64,000 nucleotides of DNA, from NCBI RefSeq assembly GCF_037176765.1, contig NC_090024.1, forward strand, positions 196,040,278 to 196,104,277, written 5' to 3'. A program made the translations under genes and the position numbers. The notes below the pieces were generated by a model, which was not told the DNA's origin, made no database searches, and saw only the letters and a program-made list of their open reading frames with translations. This DNA comes from Anolis sagrei. Lineage: Eukaryota > Chordata > Lepidosauria > Squamata > Anolidae. This document shows positions 24,501-34,410 of the stretch, one piece after another; position 1 is the first letter of the stretch; each line of letters begins with the position of its first letter.

Positions 24501-24689
24501 AATACTCAAGATGCTTCCTTCCTAGTTTAGGACATAGTGTCTGTTCATCAGGATACCAAAGGAAGGTTCATGCTCTTAATTACAGGGAAGTTAAAGGTGA
24601 GGTATCTAAACAGCATGGAAAGTAGAATGACAATGCATTATGTAAATTGAGCTTAAGTAGGACAAGTGAACAGAATGATATGGTATTAA

Positions 24690-24860
24690 TTTGCCATGGG
24701 ACTCGTGTGTGAAAAAAGTCATTTTTGGTGATCCTAAGAGGAATGTACCACTGGGTTTCCTGAGAATGAGAAAGTGAAATTTGCCCAAGATCACCCAGTG
24801 GGATTCCATAGTTGAAAGGGAAATTGAACCCTGGTCTCCAATGCTCAAAGCACTACATCC
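24690..24860 (-). mobile_element. MIR-like tRNA SINE
   Basis: TTTGCCCAAGATCACCCAGT and ATTGAACCCTGGTCTCC (B-box complement) then CACTACATCCTCCTGGCT mark the lizard SINE whose head reads AGCCAGCGTGGTGTAGTGGT. Related copies lie at 42585, 45995, 56128 and, on plus, 38640. Confidence 0.7.
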
Positions 24861-25192
24861 TCCTGGCTTGCTTGTGCCTCTTCTGCTACACTCCAAACCA
24901 GAGTCATGCACATTTTAGGGGTTCATGTGCACACCAGAATACACTTTCCTATCTTGGGCCTCTCCGAACCCAAGACAGGAAAGTAAATATCAGAAATCTT
25001 TTTATTCCTCTCCACTCCAACCCAATCCCAGTGTCAAAGGTGTTTTAGTTTAGAAATATGCTGAAAGGAAACACTACTAAGACACAATTTAACACCAAAA
25101 ACAACAACAACAACAACAACACACTAGGAAAATTGGCCAGAATTGTTTGAGGAATACATGAAATGTTGATGAATAATTACCGTCTTACTATC

Positions 25193-25225
<33 letters not shown>

Positions 25226-25735
25226 CAGTTTAATTGATTAATGATGAATTAGAATGAGCCATCTTTGCCAGATATATGCAACAAGTTTCTTGTTTCAAAT
25301 TATTTGTTTTCATGCTTTGATAATGATTACAGTATTATTGATCTCAAAATGTTGAAACATCTTAGCTATAGTTTGATATTAGTTTGGGAATTCCATTTGA
25401 TTCATTTTACTTTAATTTTTTATCATCATTAAGTTTATCTAACTCAAAGTGTTCATAATTTAATATCATTGCATTATTAATTATATTTCAGAAAACATAA
25501 ACAGGAATTATTTTTGAGCACCACCACATAGTTTACATTAGATAACACAATTTGTCAAGAATTCTATTAATTTGACCACATTTTGAGTTTTCATTTTTTT
25601 AACTGTATGAGTAGAAAAATGGTTCAGCTAGTACTGTCTTTGCATTGTTCTTTTTATCTCTATATATTTTTCTTTTATTTTACACTATTTGCTTCGCAGC
25701 ATACCAATAATAATCCTTACTAATGACCTTGTTGC
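24861..25735. other. Gene-free; (AAC)n at 25099-25123 and (ATCT)n at 25189-25226
   Basis: Two microsatellites in otherwise AT-rich DNA. No exons recognised. Confidence 0.55.
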
Positions 25736-26650
25736 TTTTCTGACACAGCACCCCAACTTGAATCAACTTTAGATTCAAGTTGGGGTGCTAAGTCAGAAAA
25801 TTGCATTTGATAGACTACATCAGCTCTAGTTTCTGATACAGAACACTTGCCATGTGTTACTGATTTGTAACTCTTTGTGTACTAATGTTGCAGAGTGGTC
25901 TCTGGTCAAGTGGTCCCTGATCAAAGTGGTCCCTGGTCAAAGTGGCCCCTGGTCAAAGTGGTCCCTGGCCAAAGTGGTCCCTGGTCAAGTGGTCCCTGGT
26001 CAAAGTGGCCCCTGGTCAAAGTGGTCCCTGGTCAAAGTGGCCCCTGGTCAAAGTGGTCCCTGGCCAAAGTGGTCCCTGGTCAAGTGGTCCCTGGTCAAAG
26101 TGGTCCCTGGTCAAGTAGTCTTTGGTCAAAGTGGTCCCTGATTAAAGTGGTCCCTGTCTAGTGGTCCCTGTCAAGTGGTCTCTGGTCAAAGTGGTCCCTG
26201 GTCAAAGTGGTCCCTGGTCAAAGTGGTCCCTAGTCAAAGTGGTCCCTGGTCAAGTGGTCCCTGGTCAAAATGCTCCCTGGTCAAAATGCTCCCTGGTCAA
26301 AATGCTCCCTGGTCAAGTAGTCTTTGGTCAAAGTGGTCCCTGATCAAAGTGGTCCCAGTCAAATGGTCTCTGGTCAAAGTGGTCCCTGGTCAAAGTGGTC
26401 CCTGTCAAGTGGTCCCTGGTCAAAGTAGTCCCTGATTAAAGTGGTCCCTGGTCAAGTGGTCCCTAGTCAAGTGGTCCCTGGTCAAGTGGTCCCTGGTCAA
26501 AATGCTCACTGGTCAAGTAGTCTTTGGTCAAAGTGGTCCCTGATCAAAGTGGTCCCTGGTCAAGTGGTCCCAGTCAAATGGTCTCTGGTCAAAGTGGTCC
26601 CTGATCAAGTGGTCCCTGGTCAAAAAAGGTTGGGAACTACTGATCTAGAG
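25736..26650. mobile_element. hAT-like non-autonomous element carrying a minisatellite
   Basis: The left part is a near-perfect palindrome (25736-25799), then ATTGCATTTGATAGACTACA and CAGAACACTTGCCATG. The right end, GGTTGGGAACTACTGATCTA, resembles the common MITE end 'ggttgggaaccactg'. The minisatellite (next entry) fills the interior. No transposase. Exact left boundary unknown. Confidence 0.55.
25892..26632. repeat. 15/16-bp minisatellite, unit GTGGTCCCTGGTCAAA
   Basis: About 46-48 units of GTGGTCCCTGGTCAA(A), with 14-, 15- and 16-bp forms and variants AATGCTCCCTGGTCA, GTAGTCTTTGGTCAAA and GTGGTCCCTGATCAAA. Variant blocks recur about every 200 bp (near 26115, 26318 and 26518). Its long open frames (WSLVKVVPGQSGPWSK) are a by-product of three 16-bp units making 48 bp. 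Confidence 0.93.
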
Positions 26651-27129
26651 AATGATCTTTTAAAAATAATTTCTCCACCCTGATCCACAGTGAGTCGGTC
26701 CTAATAAGATGATGGTTTTGTCAGCATCTATCTGAATAAATAGTCTCAAAATAAGGTAGAAGAGTATAAGGTAAAATTGCTGGCATACACTCTAATATGT
26801 TTTAAAACATGATACATTTCCCTCAGCTCTGCTGTATTGGATTAAGAGGTATATATATTCCCAATGTTAGCAAAAATTTCAAAACAGCAAAACCTCCAGG
26901 AAAATATACAGATATATGTTCTCTTCATTTTATTTAGCAACCAAATACAGGTAGCAGACAAAAAAAAGGAAACAAATACATGTTGCTCTTCAACGTCCTG
27001 TATCTTATGATGTCACTAGCTCCCACTCATGACTATGCTGTTTTGTTTCTTTTGGGAAACTCTTTGAAATATGCAAATGAATCTTTGACAGAAATTGAGA
27101 GTATAGTCTCCACCCTCAGCCAGGTAGAA

Positions 27130-27164
27130 GGAAATTTCCTCCAAGGCCTTTCATGTATATAAAG
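27130..27164 (+). promoter_or_regulatory. Core promoter of the IL-20-like gene: kappaB-like site and TATA box
   Basis: TATATAAAG lies at 27156-27164, about 60 bp before a consensus splice donor (AAG/GTAAGC at 27223/27224). This places the start of transcription near 27187. A palindromic kappaB-type decamer, GGAAATTTCC, occupies 27130-27139, directly upstream of the TATA box. A perfect octamer ATGCAAAT occurs near 27070. NF-kB control is known for mammalian IL-20-family promoters; binding here is inference from motif and position. Confidence 0.6.
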
Positions 27165-27186
27165 GACCACAGTCAAGAAGCTAGAA

Positions 27187-27223
27187 TTACATACATCACT
27201 ACAACTCACAGCATCTTGGCAAG
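27187..27223 (+). other. IL20: IL20-like exon 1, non-coding 5'UTR (start inferred)
   Basis: This short segment between the TATA box and the donor GTAAGC at 27224 has no ATG. It would splice to the acceptor CTTGTTACAG ending at 28500. The 5' boundary is set only by the usual distance of about 30 bp from the TATA box. Confidence 0.5.
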
Positions 27224-30200
27224 GTAAGCAATGGGATGTAATATGTGCTTTCTATTTAAAATTCTAAATGCAACATATTTTAATGGTTGACCATAAGGAA
27301 GAAATACATTTCACTGATCAGAGAATAAAAAGGTAACTTAAGTTTTATTTATCTATACTATATTATAGTTGAATTATGTAGCTGTATCAGTGGTTCTCAA
27401 CTCATTGCCTTCCAGATGTTTTAGACTCTAAATCCCAGAATCCCTGGCTATTGGCCATATTGATTGAGGCTTCTGGGAGCTGAAACAAAAATGGAGAGCA
27501 AAATTGAGGACCATTATTCTGCTTCTAATTATACAACAGTAATACAGATTTAAATGTATATTCATGCCAATCTGAAGTTAATTTATTTAAAAGAAGATTC
27601 CACTCATAACAACAAAACACACAATAAGAATTTATCAGGATAGTAGTGGTAACGTTGGCTCCTTCTACACTGCCCTATATCCCAGGATCTGATCCCAGAT
27701 TATCTGCTTATCCCAGATTATCTTGTAATATAGACTAGTATAATCCAGTTCAAAGCAGATAATCTGGAATCAGATCCTGGGATATAAGGCTTTTGTAGAT
27801 CCAGTCTGATAGGTATGTTTATTGTTAACTGCTATCAAGTCAGTTTTGACCTATGCAACTCTATGAATGATAGACCTCCAGATCACCCTTTGAATGACAG
27901 TCCTGTTCAGATCTTGCAATCTCAGGTCTGTGGTTTCCTTGCTTCCTTAAATGTAAATCCATCTGGGCTTATTCCTTAATTTTGTATTGTACAAAATAGC
28001 ATCCTAAATGGCTTCTCAAAATCCAGTTGGATTTGGACCAACATTAAAAAATAGATTACTTATCTTCTCATCTGAATAACCTGATATGTAAAACAGCAAT
28101 ACCATTCATCCAAACTTCTGATATTCATATTTCTTATCCTTTTGATTCATAAGTGTTCACTGTAAAATAATAGATGAAAATTCAGATTACCATAATTCAT
28201 ATTCTAAAGATGCAAATCTGGTTTAAATAGCTTTTCATAGGGCTGTAATGGAAAAAACTCTCCCCCCTCCCCCCCCCCAATATTGTGTCTGTTTTTAATG
28301 TATTCTGGGTGATGAATTTGCTAAGCATGATAAAATGTCATATCACACAGGAGTCTTTTGCAAATTTGATATTTTTATCCATTCAGATTTTTATTTAGAA
28401 CTCCAAATTCATATAAAGCCAGCACAGATGTTTTTAAAAAGTGTTGCTCAGGATTGCCCAGTGCTGCATTCTTAAATTTTCCAACCATTTCTTGTTACAG
28501 GAGCAGTTTGGACTACCAAATAAAGATGGCTCTTGGTGCTTTCTCCCGCCTTGTTCTCATTGCATTTCTCTTTGCCAAGATTGTGGTGGCAGAAAGCAGA
28601 AGGCTCAGCCTTGGCCAATGTGAACTCAACAGTGTATCTTTCCGAGAATTAAGGGACAACTTTGATACAATCAAAGAAAACGTAGTAAGTGGAATTCATA
28701 TGGGATTCTTGTCCATTGTGCTGAAGCATTTAGTAGATTTATGTCAGGATCATGTGGGTGATGTACATCACTGTAACCTACAGTTCTATTGGCATACATA
28801 TTTTGATGACTGTTCAGTGAAAAGGTATCTGTGTAGCTTCACCTTCTCTAGCAAAATGCAGCTTGATGTTGCAGGGGTACACCCCCATTTAGTTGCAGAG
28901 GGGGCAGTGATGTGTAGCATTCAGCTCCAGGAAGAAGCAATGGTTTTTCTGGCTGTCCAAGTGCATCTGGAGACTGTTCAAGTGACTCTTGCTCCTCTCA
29001 TCAGTTGTTCATGAAGTGGGAGTTGCCCCCATGTAATTTACTCTGTAGCACATCCAACATACTAATATTGGCAAGGATTTATACTCTACAAGATGTTGGA
29101 TCTTCTAATGAATGATATCATGATGAAAGAAGCATTGCTATTTAAAGCACAATGTGTTTTGAAGTTAGATTGTTCATAATTCCATATCTGAGAACTAATA
29201 CAAAAATAATTCAATAAAAATACCACCATTTAGATTGGGGCAAAAGGGTGGATATTTCCTTGAAGAAAAGTGATTGAGTGACACATTGATAGTAGGTGAC
29301 ACCAAGTCCTGAGCTTACAAAATATGGCCATTAGTTGGGAAGGGAGCGTAGGAGTTTTCATCTTAAAAAGTAACATTTCAAAAACCTAGATAAATCCAAA
29401 AGTGAATACTTCTCCCCTTCATTATCAATTATCTCCCTACTATTCTCTTTCATATACATAAACACAGGGGCATATGCAATCCTCTTACACACACATACGT
29501 ACACAGATTTTATTTTACCTTCCCTTCCCTGATATGCCGTATCCTGTTCTTTACCTTGATTCAGACTAGCATGTATAAGAAATAACCTCACTTTAAATCC
29601 CACACATCTGTAGTTAAAATGATCTTCGCTACATTGTCAGAGCTATCTATTGCAGTACACACACCTTCTCTTGAGCAACCACAAACTATCTATAAGTTAA
29701 AACTTGACACAAGACTATTTTGGTCACATTCCAGGAAACAGTAGAGGTGCCCTAGGCTGATGTCTCACACCCATTTCTCTCTTTAGGTACAATACACTTT
29801 TTACCGGCTTGATGAAGCAATGTTCTTAGATATCTCCAGGTTGTTAAGGAGCATGTCCATGTCAATCTCCTTACATGCCCTCTTGGGTTTTAGGAGTTAA
29901 CAAAGTATCCCAGAATTGAAATTCTGTCTCCCTCCTGTTAGGCCAAATGGTGGATGTCATCCACCCTAGAAAGATGCCATTTCTAGAAGTCAATATGTGT
30001 ATGAGAATATTAGCTTCATAAGTTGAACATGCCAGTCCATCAAAACTTTGATCAGTAAAATAAGGACTTACGTTTATATTTGGTTTCCTTTACAATTTGC
30101 ATGTCTTTTTGATACACGTGTGCCTTAGTTGATCAATGAAATACGTTTTCAAAACATAGTCTCAAGTTTTCTTTATGTAAATAATTTTTATCCCACCTTT

Positions 30201-33200
30201 CTTCAAACATGGGATCAAATGTGGCATACAACCCTTCAAAAACATGACACAATTTAAAAGCTACCTGCCATCACTACCACCCCCATTAAAAGATTGGTCC
30301 ACCACATCATTTTAGTACTTTTTGATGTATTTAATTAATTAATGTAAATAAAAAAGCCAACGAGAGAAAAATAGTACAAATCTCAAGATTGGTGGACCAG
30401 AACTAAATGTGATTATAGTAGATTTGGAATAGAAGAAGACAAGAAGAACATGTCTTTTTCTAAGTTCCTAACTAGAATGCATAAATATCTAGACTATGTT
30501 CTATGTTCATTCATCTTCTTGGAAAGGAAATATACCCTTCTATCACAATTCTTTTTAAGATACTTTCCTTCTGTTTATATGGTTTGTCTTCTATTTGTCA
30601 TTGTAGCAAACCCAAGATATCAGGACAGATGTGATTTTGCTGAAGGAAAGTGTTCTACGGGATGTCCCGGTAAGTACATCTTTACGAAATCAAAGTGTGT
30701 GAAGATCAAGTATTAAAATTGTCCCTTTATGTATAAGAGGACATAAAATATAATGTAATCTGGTATCAGGACTGAAATATTTGAAGTCTCACTCATGGAC
30801 ACCTGTTCATTACATGTTGACTCTAGCACTGATACATTATTTGAATATGGAAGTGAACAGGATAGTCTCCATCACTACACTTGCATCTCTCTGTGTCCAC
30901 TGAAGTCCAATATTTACCAATAGAGATAGTTCATTTTAGCTCAAAAGTGTGAGTAATGAAAATGATATAATATGCATAAACACAGCATCATTTTGTACAC
31001 ATACTTGAAATCACAATCTGTTGGATCATTCAAGCCTAATGGTTCTTCTTTTTGCTTTAGATTTCAGAGAGTTGCTGCTTACTCCGCCATCTGCTGAGGT
31101 TTTACGTTGAAAGCATTTTCAAGCACTATGAGCCAACAAGTAACCTGCTAAGAAGGAAAACCAGCGCCTTAGCCAACGCCTTCCTCAGCATCAAGACAAA
31201 ACTCAGAGAATGTGTGAGTATGGTTTCATTCATTGATTAATGTATTGTAGCCCATATGCCCTGCTCTACAGCTGGAAAGTATGCCAAAGTGGAATCTTGA
31301 AATATACAACATTATCATTTTGTAAGTTTAGTGAAGATGGCTTGGTATCCAGGATTATTGATTGATAATTACATTTTACTTGACAAAAGGAAGTCAAACG
31401 TGGGAGAAATAGTTTGCTTGTATGGTCCTGTTCTATATTATGATTGTAATAATTTCTTTTGTTTGTGTTCTTTCCCATTCAGCATAATCAGAACAAATGT
31501 ACTTGTGGGGAAGAGGCTCACCGAAGATTTAAACTTGTACTGGATGAATATCAAAAGGTAACTTGGCTTGCTTGTTTTCTCTTTTGCTGTTGCAGATTCT
31601 GCTACTGCTTGATATACTGCCTAAATATGTTGAATTCTGGGCATGTATAACTTGATCTCAATCCATTGGGGGAAATATAGAATACACTAGCTTTTTAATA
31701 GTAAAAAAGTGACATCACTAACTTAAATGATAGTGTCAAAATGAAGAATGTTTAGGTTAATCTAAACTGGTTTTCAACACAGACGTACATCACTGTAACT
31801 CTTTGATTTCTGACACTGAATTATCATGTTGATCTATAAGCATCAATATGTTTATAGATAGTTAATGAAATATTTTTAGTATTTCAAATAGTTATGCTAT
31901 GAAGAATGCTAAAACAAATTTAATTGAAAATTAGCAAATAATTTTGGTAAATAATAATCAAAGGGGACCATGGCATTACAGTAGGATTTGAGACCTTTCA
32001 TCACATCCGTACAACCCATTCTGGTATAGGTTGGGGTATCCCTTATCTGAAATATTTTGCATTTTGGATTGTTCAGGCTTTCCATATTTGCATATGCACA
32101 CATAAGGAGGTATCCTGGTATTGGGACTCAAGTCTAAAAACAAAATGTTTGTTCCATATAAATCTTAGACTGAAGGCATTTTATACAACACATGTGCAGG
32201 AAACAAATAACCATTAGAAGGCAAAGCTGTCAGTATTTCAGCCACCCATGTAGACCATTTTGGATTTTGGACCATTTTAAATTTCAGAATTCCTGATTAG
32301 CAACACCCAGGGTCCTTCTACACAGCCCTATATCCCAGAATGTCAAGGCAGAAAATCCCACAATATCTGCTTTGGACTGGGTTATCTGAGTCCACACTCA
32401 GATAATGTGGGATTTCCTGCCTCCATATTCTGAAATATAGGGCTGTGTGGAAGGGCCCTCAGCCTGTATTCATATCTCAGGGCACACGGAGAAGGACAAC
32501 AGCAAAGATGAACCCCTTGCTCTCCCCCCGCTTCTCCCCATAGTACTTGCATCCATGGGAGCATTAGCAGCGCTCAGAATCATAAAGTCAGAAGAAACTA
32601 TAGAAGCCATCTAGGCAAACTCTGGGCCCTTCCACACAGCCCTATATTCCAGAATATCAAGGCAGAAAATCCCACATTATCTGAGTGTGGACTCAGATAA
32701 CCCAGTTCAAAGCAGATATTGTGGGATTTTCTGCCTTGATATTCTGGATATAGGGCTGTGTGGAAGGGCCCTAGTTGTGATGTAGAAAGATACAACTCAA
32801 CATTCATGAAGGATATCCACCCACCTCTGTTAAAAAAACAATTATTACTATTATAATTATTTACTTCATTTGTACCCTTCCTTTCTCTACCCCAAGGGGG
32901 ACTCAGCTTACAATCGCACCACCATGGTGCTTTAAAACATATGGACATCAGTTAAAAGCATAAATTAAAGCTAAACATAATAATCATAGTTTTAAATACA
33001 TTCAAAAAAATCTCCACAGAAAGTCCACTACCATCTGAAGCAATCTATTCCATTCCTGAGCAAGGAAGGACAAGAAAGAAGTCCTTCCTATTGTTTAGGT
33101 ATCTTATAATTTGAATCTCTTTGATAATTGAAGATGATGTATATATGCATGGTAACCTTCTTGTTGATTAAATGTTCTTCACTAATAGACTAATGACCTC

Positions 33201-33571
33201 AAATTATTTTCACTTCTGCAGCTTGACAAGAGTGTAGCAGCAATCAAAGCTCTGGGAGAGATGGAAGTACTCTTTGCCTGGATGGAAGGCTTCTAGAATT
33301 GACAACATTTTTCTTTTTCTTAAACATTGTTAGGATCTTTTTAAAAGTGCAAATATTACTTTTAATTCAATAATTCAAAACAATATTGTTTTTTAAAGTA
33401 TATTTATTTTTGCAAATATGCTTATTAACTTTTTATAATAATGTTTTCCATCTGTTGGGCTGATGTAGCTTTGGAGCTATTAGACCAGAAACACTTTGGC
33501 AAATATAAAGAAAATGAGGACTTGAGACTGTCTCTCTCACCATAATCCACAGTCCAAAAACTGACTGATAT

Positions 33572-33615
<44 letters not shown>

Positions 33616-34410
33616 CCCACCAGACTGTACATATGATATTTATGTCTGAGAAACTATGTTGTATTCGTTACTATATATGCATAACTATAAATATCCTAAG
33701 AAATCAATAACCAAATCCCACCTTAAAATCCAGGAAGATGCTCTATACAACAGAGGTCTGGGGTATGGTTTAGTGGAGGGCTTCAGAATGATATGGCTGG
33801 GTCCTTCACCCCAGAACTGCAATGCATTCCCATCAGGGATGGACAGGTTGGAGATGTCATTCTAATATGCTGCAATTGACCACATCATTGTGAGCAGCTC
33901 TGTAGAGTTGGAATTCAAGGACATTCGTGAATATACAGCAGTTATAGATCAATAATTCTAGGTTACAAATCCACAATTGCGATGTAGAATGCTAACATCT
34001 ATCAGTTATCTCTCAGATGTACAGTCCTGTTTGTGTATCTCTCTCTCTCTAATTTTAAAGGGGTTGGATCTGTCAATATTTCTATTGTGTGTGTCTAGAT
34101 CTTAATGTGCAAGATAATTACTACTCACTATTTGGTCATGAAATATAATTTGCTTTATAGTATGTTAATGTTATTTATTATAAATATGTTTTGTTATGTT
34201 ATTTAAAATTTATTTATGTTAAAGTACCAATATTATTATTTATTTATTGGCAGGGTCTGACACTGCAATCCTGTAACTTGACTAAAATATTGTAATTTAA
34301 GGATGAACTGTAATGAGCTTTTTACTTGAATTCTCAAACTTAAATATATTACAGTTTTGTTTTAATTCTAACAAATTTTATATCATCTAAATAAAGATAC
34401 AGTATTTTTT
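27187..34410 (+). CDS. IL20: IL-20 subfamily cytokine gene (IL20/IL19-like), six exons, complete
   Basis: Secreted class II helical cytokine that, in this family, signals through IL-20R-type receptors on epithelial cells. Coding exons 28526-28684, 30607-30669, 31061-31213, 31483-31557 and 33222-33296 join in phase 0 at every junction with GT-AG introns and give 174 aa, against 176 for human IL-20. Residues 1-22 are a hydrophobic signal peptide (MALGAFSRLVLIAFLFAK then IVVA). The mature chain starts near ESRRLSLGQCEL, like human LKTLNLGSCV. All six IL-20 cysteines are present: one in GQCEL, the CC pair in CCLLRHLLRFY, one in LREC and two in KCTCGEE. The block LANAFLSIK and the ending KALGEMEVLFAWME are family signatures. 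The CCLLRHLL and CGEEA blocks point to IL20. AHRRF also recalls IL24, so IL19/IL20/IL24 naming needs a tree. Transcript ends are inferred from the TATA box and AATAAA. The gene is convergent with PIGR. Confidence 0.92.
27386..27512. mobile_element. hAT-like MITE in intron 1 of the IL20-like gene
   Basis: GTGGTTCTCAACTCATTGCC at the left is mirrored by AAATTGAGGACCATTATTCT; AATCCCAGAATCCCTGG lies inside. Confidence 0.65.
27657..27935. mobile_element. Palindromic MITE followed by a SINE fragment, intron 1
   Basis: 27657-27812 is the CTTCTACACTGCCCTATATC palindrome. 27815-27935 (CTGCTATCAAGTCAGTTTTG then ACTCTATGAATGATAGACCT) is a separate tRNA-SINE-like fragment. Confidence 0.7.
28262..28278. 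repeat. Poly-C tract
   Basis: CCCCCCTCCCCCCCCCC in intron 1 of the IL20-like gene. Confidence 0.9.
28501..28684 (+). CDS. IL20: IL20-like exon 2 (first coding exon; ATG at 28526)
   Basis: The acceptor CTTGTTACAG ends at 28500 and the donor GTAAGT starts at 28685. After 25 bp of 5'UTR it encodes residues 1-53: the signal peptide and helix A region, with the first conserved cysteine (SLGQCEL) and the ELRDNFDTIKENV helix. It ends in phase 0. The same frame stays open into the intron until 29014 (see findings). Confidence 0.92.
30607..30669 (+). CDS. IL20: IL20-like exon 3
   Basis: 63 bp, phase 0 to 0, between TTGTAG and GTAAGT. It encodes QTQDIRTDVILLKESVLRDVP (21 codons), which aligns with the IL-20 segment QAKDGNIDIRILRRTESLQ and with the LLKESLL segment of IL-10. 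Confidence 0.93.
31061..31213 (+). CDS. IL20: IL20-like exon 4 (CC motif, helices C-D)
   Basis: 153 bp, phase 0 to 0, acceptor TTTGCTTTAG, donor GTGAGT. The 51 codons include ESCCLLRHLLRFYVESIFK and LANAFLSIKTKLREC. This is the most conserved part of the family and the strongest evidence for the gene's identity. Confidence 0.95.
31483..31557 (+). CDS. IL20: IL20-like exon 5 (CxC-GEEA motif)
   Basis: 75 bp, phase 0 to 0, acceptor CCCATTCAG, donor GTAACT. It encodes HNQNKCTCGEEAHRRFKLVLDEYQK in 25 codons, aligning with the human IL-20 segment [20 protein letters not shown]. Confidence 0.93.
32022..32310. mobile_element. TIR DNA transposon remnant, last intron of the IL20-like gene
   Basis: TTGGGGTATCCCTTATCTGA, CATATTTGCATATGCACACA, TCAGCCACCCATGTAGACCA and AATTCCTGATTAGCAACACC share family with 20205-20510. 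Confidence 0.75.
32311..32772. mobile_element. Two tandem palindromic MITEs of one family
   Basis: 32311-32463 and 32628-32772 each begin CCTTCYACACAGCCCTATAT and end with its complement. Internal AAGGCAGAAAATCCCAC is common to both. A 164-bp non-repetitive spacer separates them. Confidence 0.85.
32825..33120. mobile_element. L2 3' end (minus) next to a CR1 3' fragment
   Basis: 32825-32920 (ATTTACTTCATTTGTACCCT then CTACCCCAAGGGGGACTCAG) is an L2 end on minus. 33040-33120 (GGAAGGACAAGAAAGAAGTC then CTTCCTATTGTTTAGG) resembles CR1 3'UTR. Confidence 0.6.
33222..33296 (+). CDS. IL20: IL20-like exon 6, last coding exon
   Basis: The acceptor CACTTCTGCAG ends at 33221. It encodes LDKSVAAIKALGEMEVLF then AWMEGF and TAG at 33294-33296. 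The KALGE-x-(E/D)-xL-xx-WM ending is diagnostic of the IL-19/20/24 group. Confidence 0.94.
   Translation, partial: LDKSVAAIKALGEMEVLFAWMEGF
33297..34410 (+). promoter_or_regulatory. IL20: IL20-like 3'UTR with AU-rich elements and AATAAA
   Basis: An AT-rich tail follows the stop codon. ATTTA pentamers lie near 33400, 34168 and 34208, and a TTATTTATT nonamer lies within 34232-34249, as in short-lived cytokine mRNAs. AATAAA at 34390-34395 is the likely poly(A) signal. An (AT)n(AG)n microsatellite at 33570-33615 lies inside. Confidence 0.65.

Noticed and set aside
25892-26632. CRISPR-like array of short repeats
   Set aside because: Units are head to tail without unique spacers, in vertebrate DNA. 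It is a minisatellite.
25854-26683. Long open frames with WSLVKVVPGQSGPWSK repeats on plus
   Set aside because: They come from a 15/16-bp minisatellite; three units make 48 bp, so every frame stays open. No start context, splice sites or family similarity.
1-27000. IL10 or IL19 exons upstream of the cytokine gene
   Set aside because: None recognised. The region is repeat-filled, and the rest of the cluster may lie outside the window.
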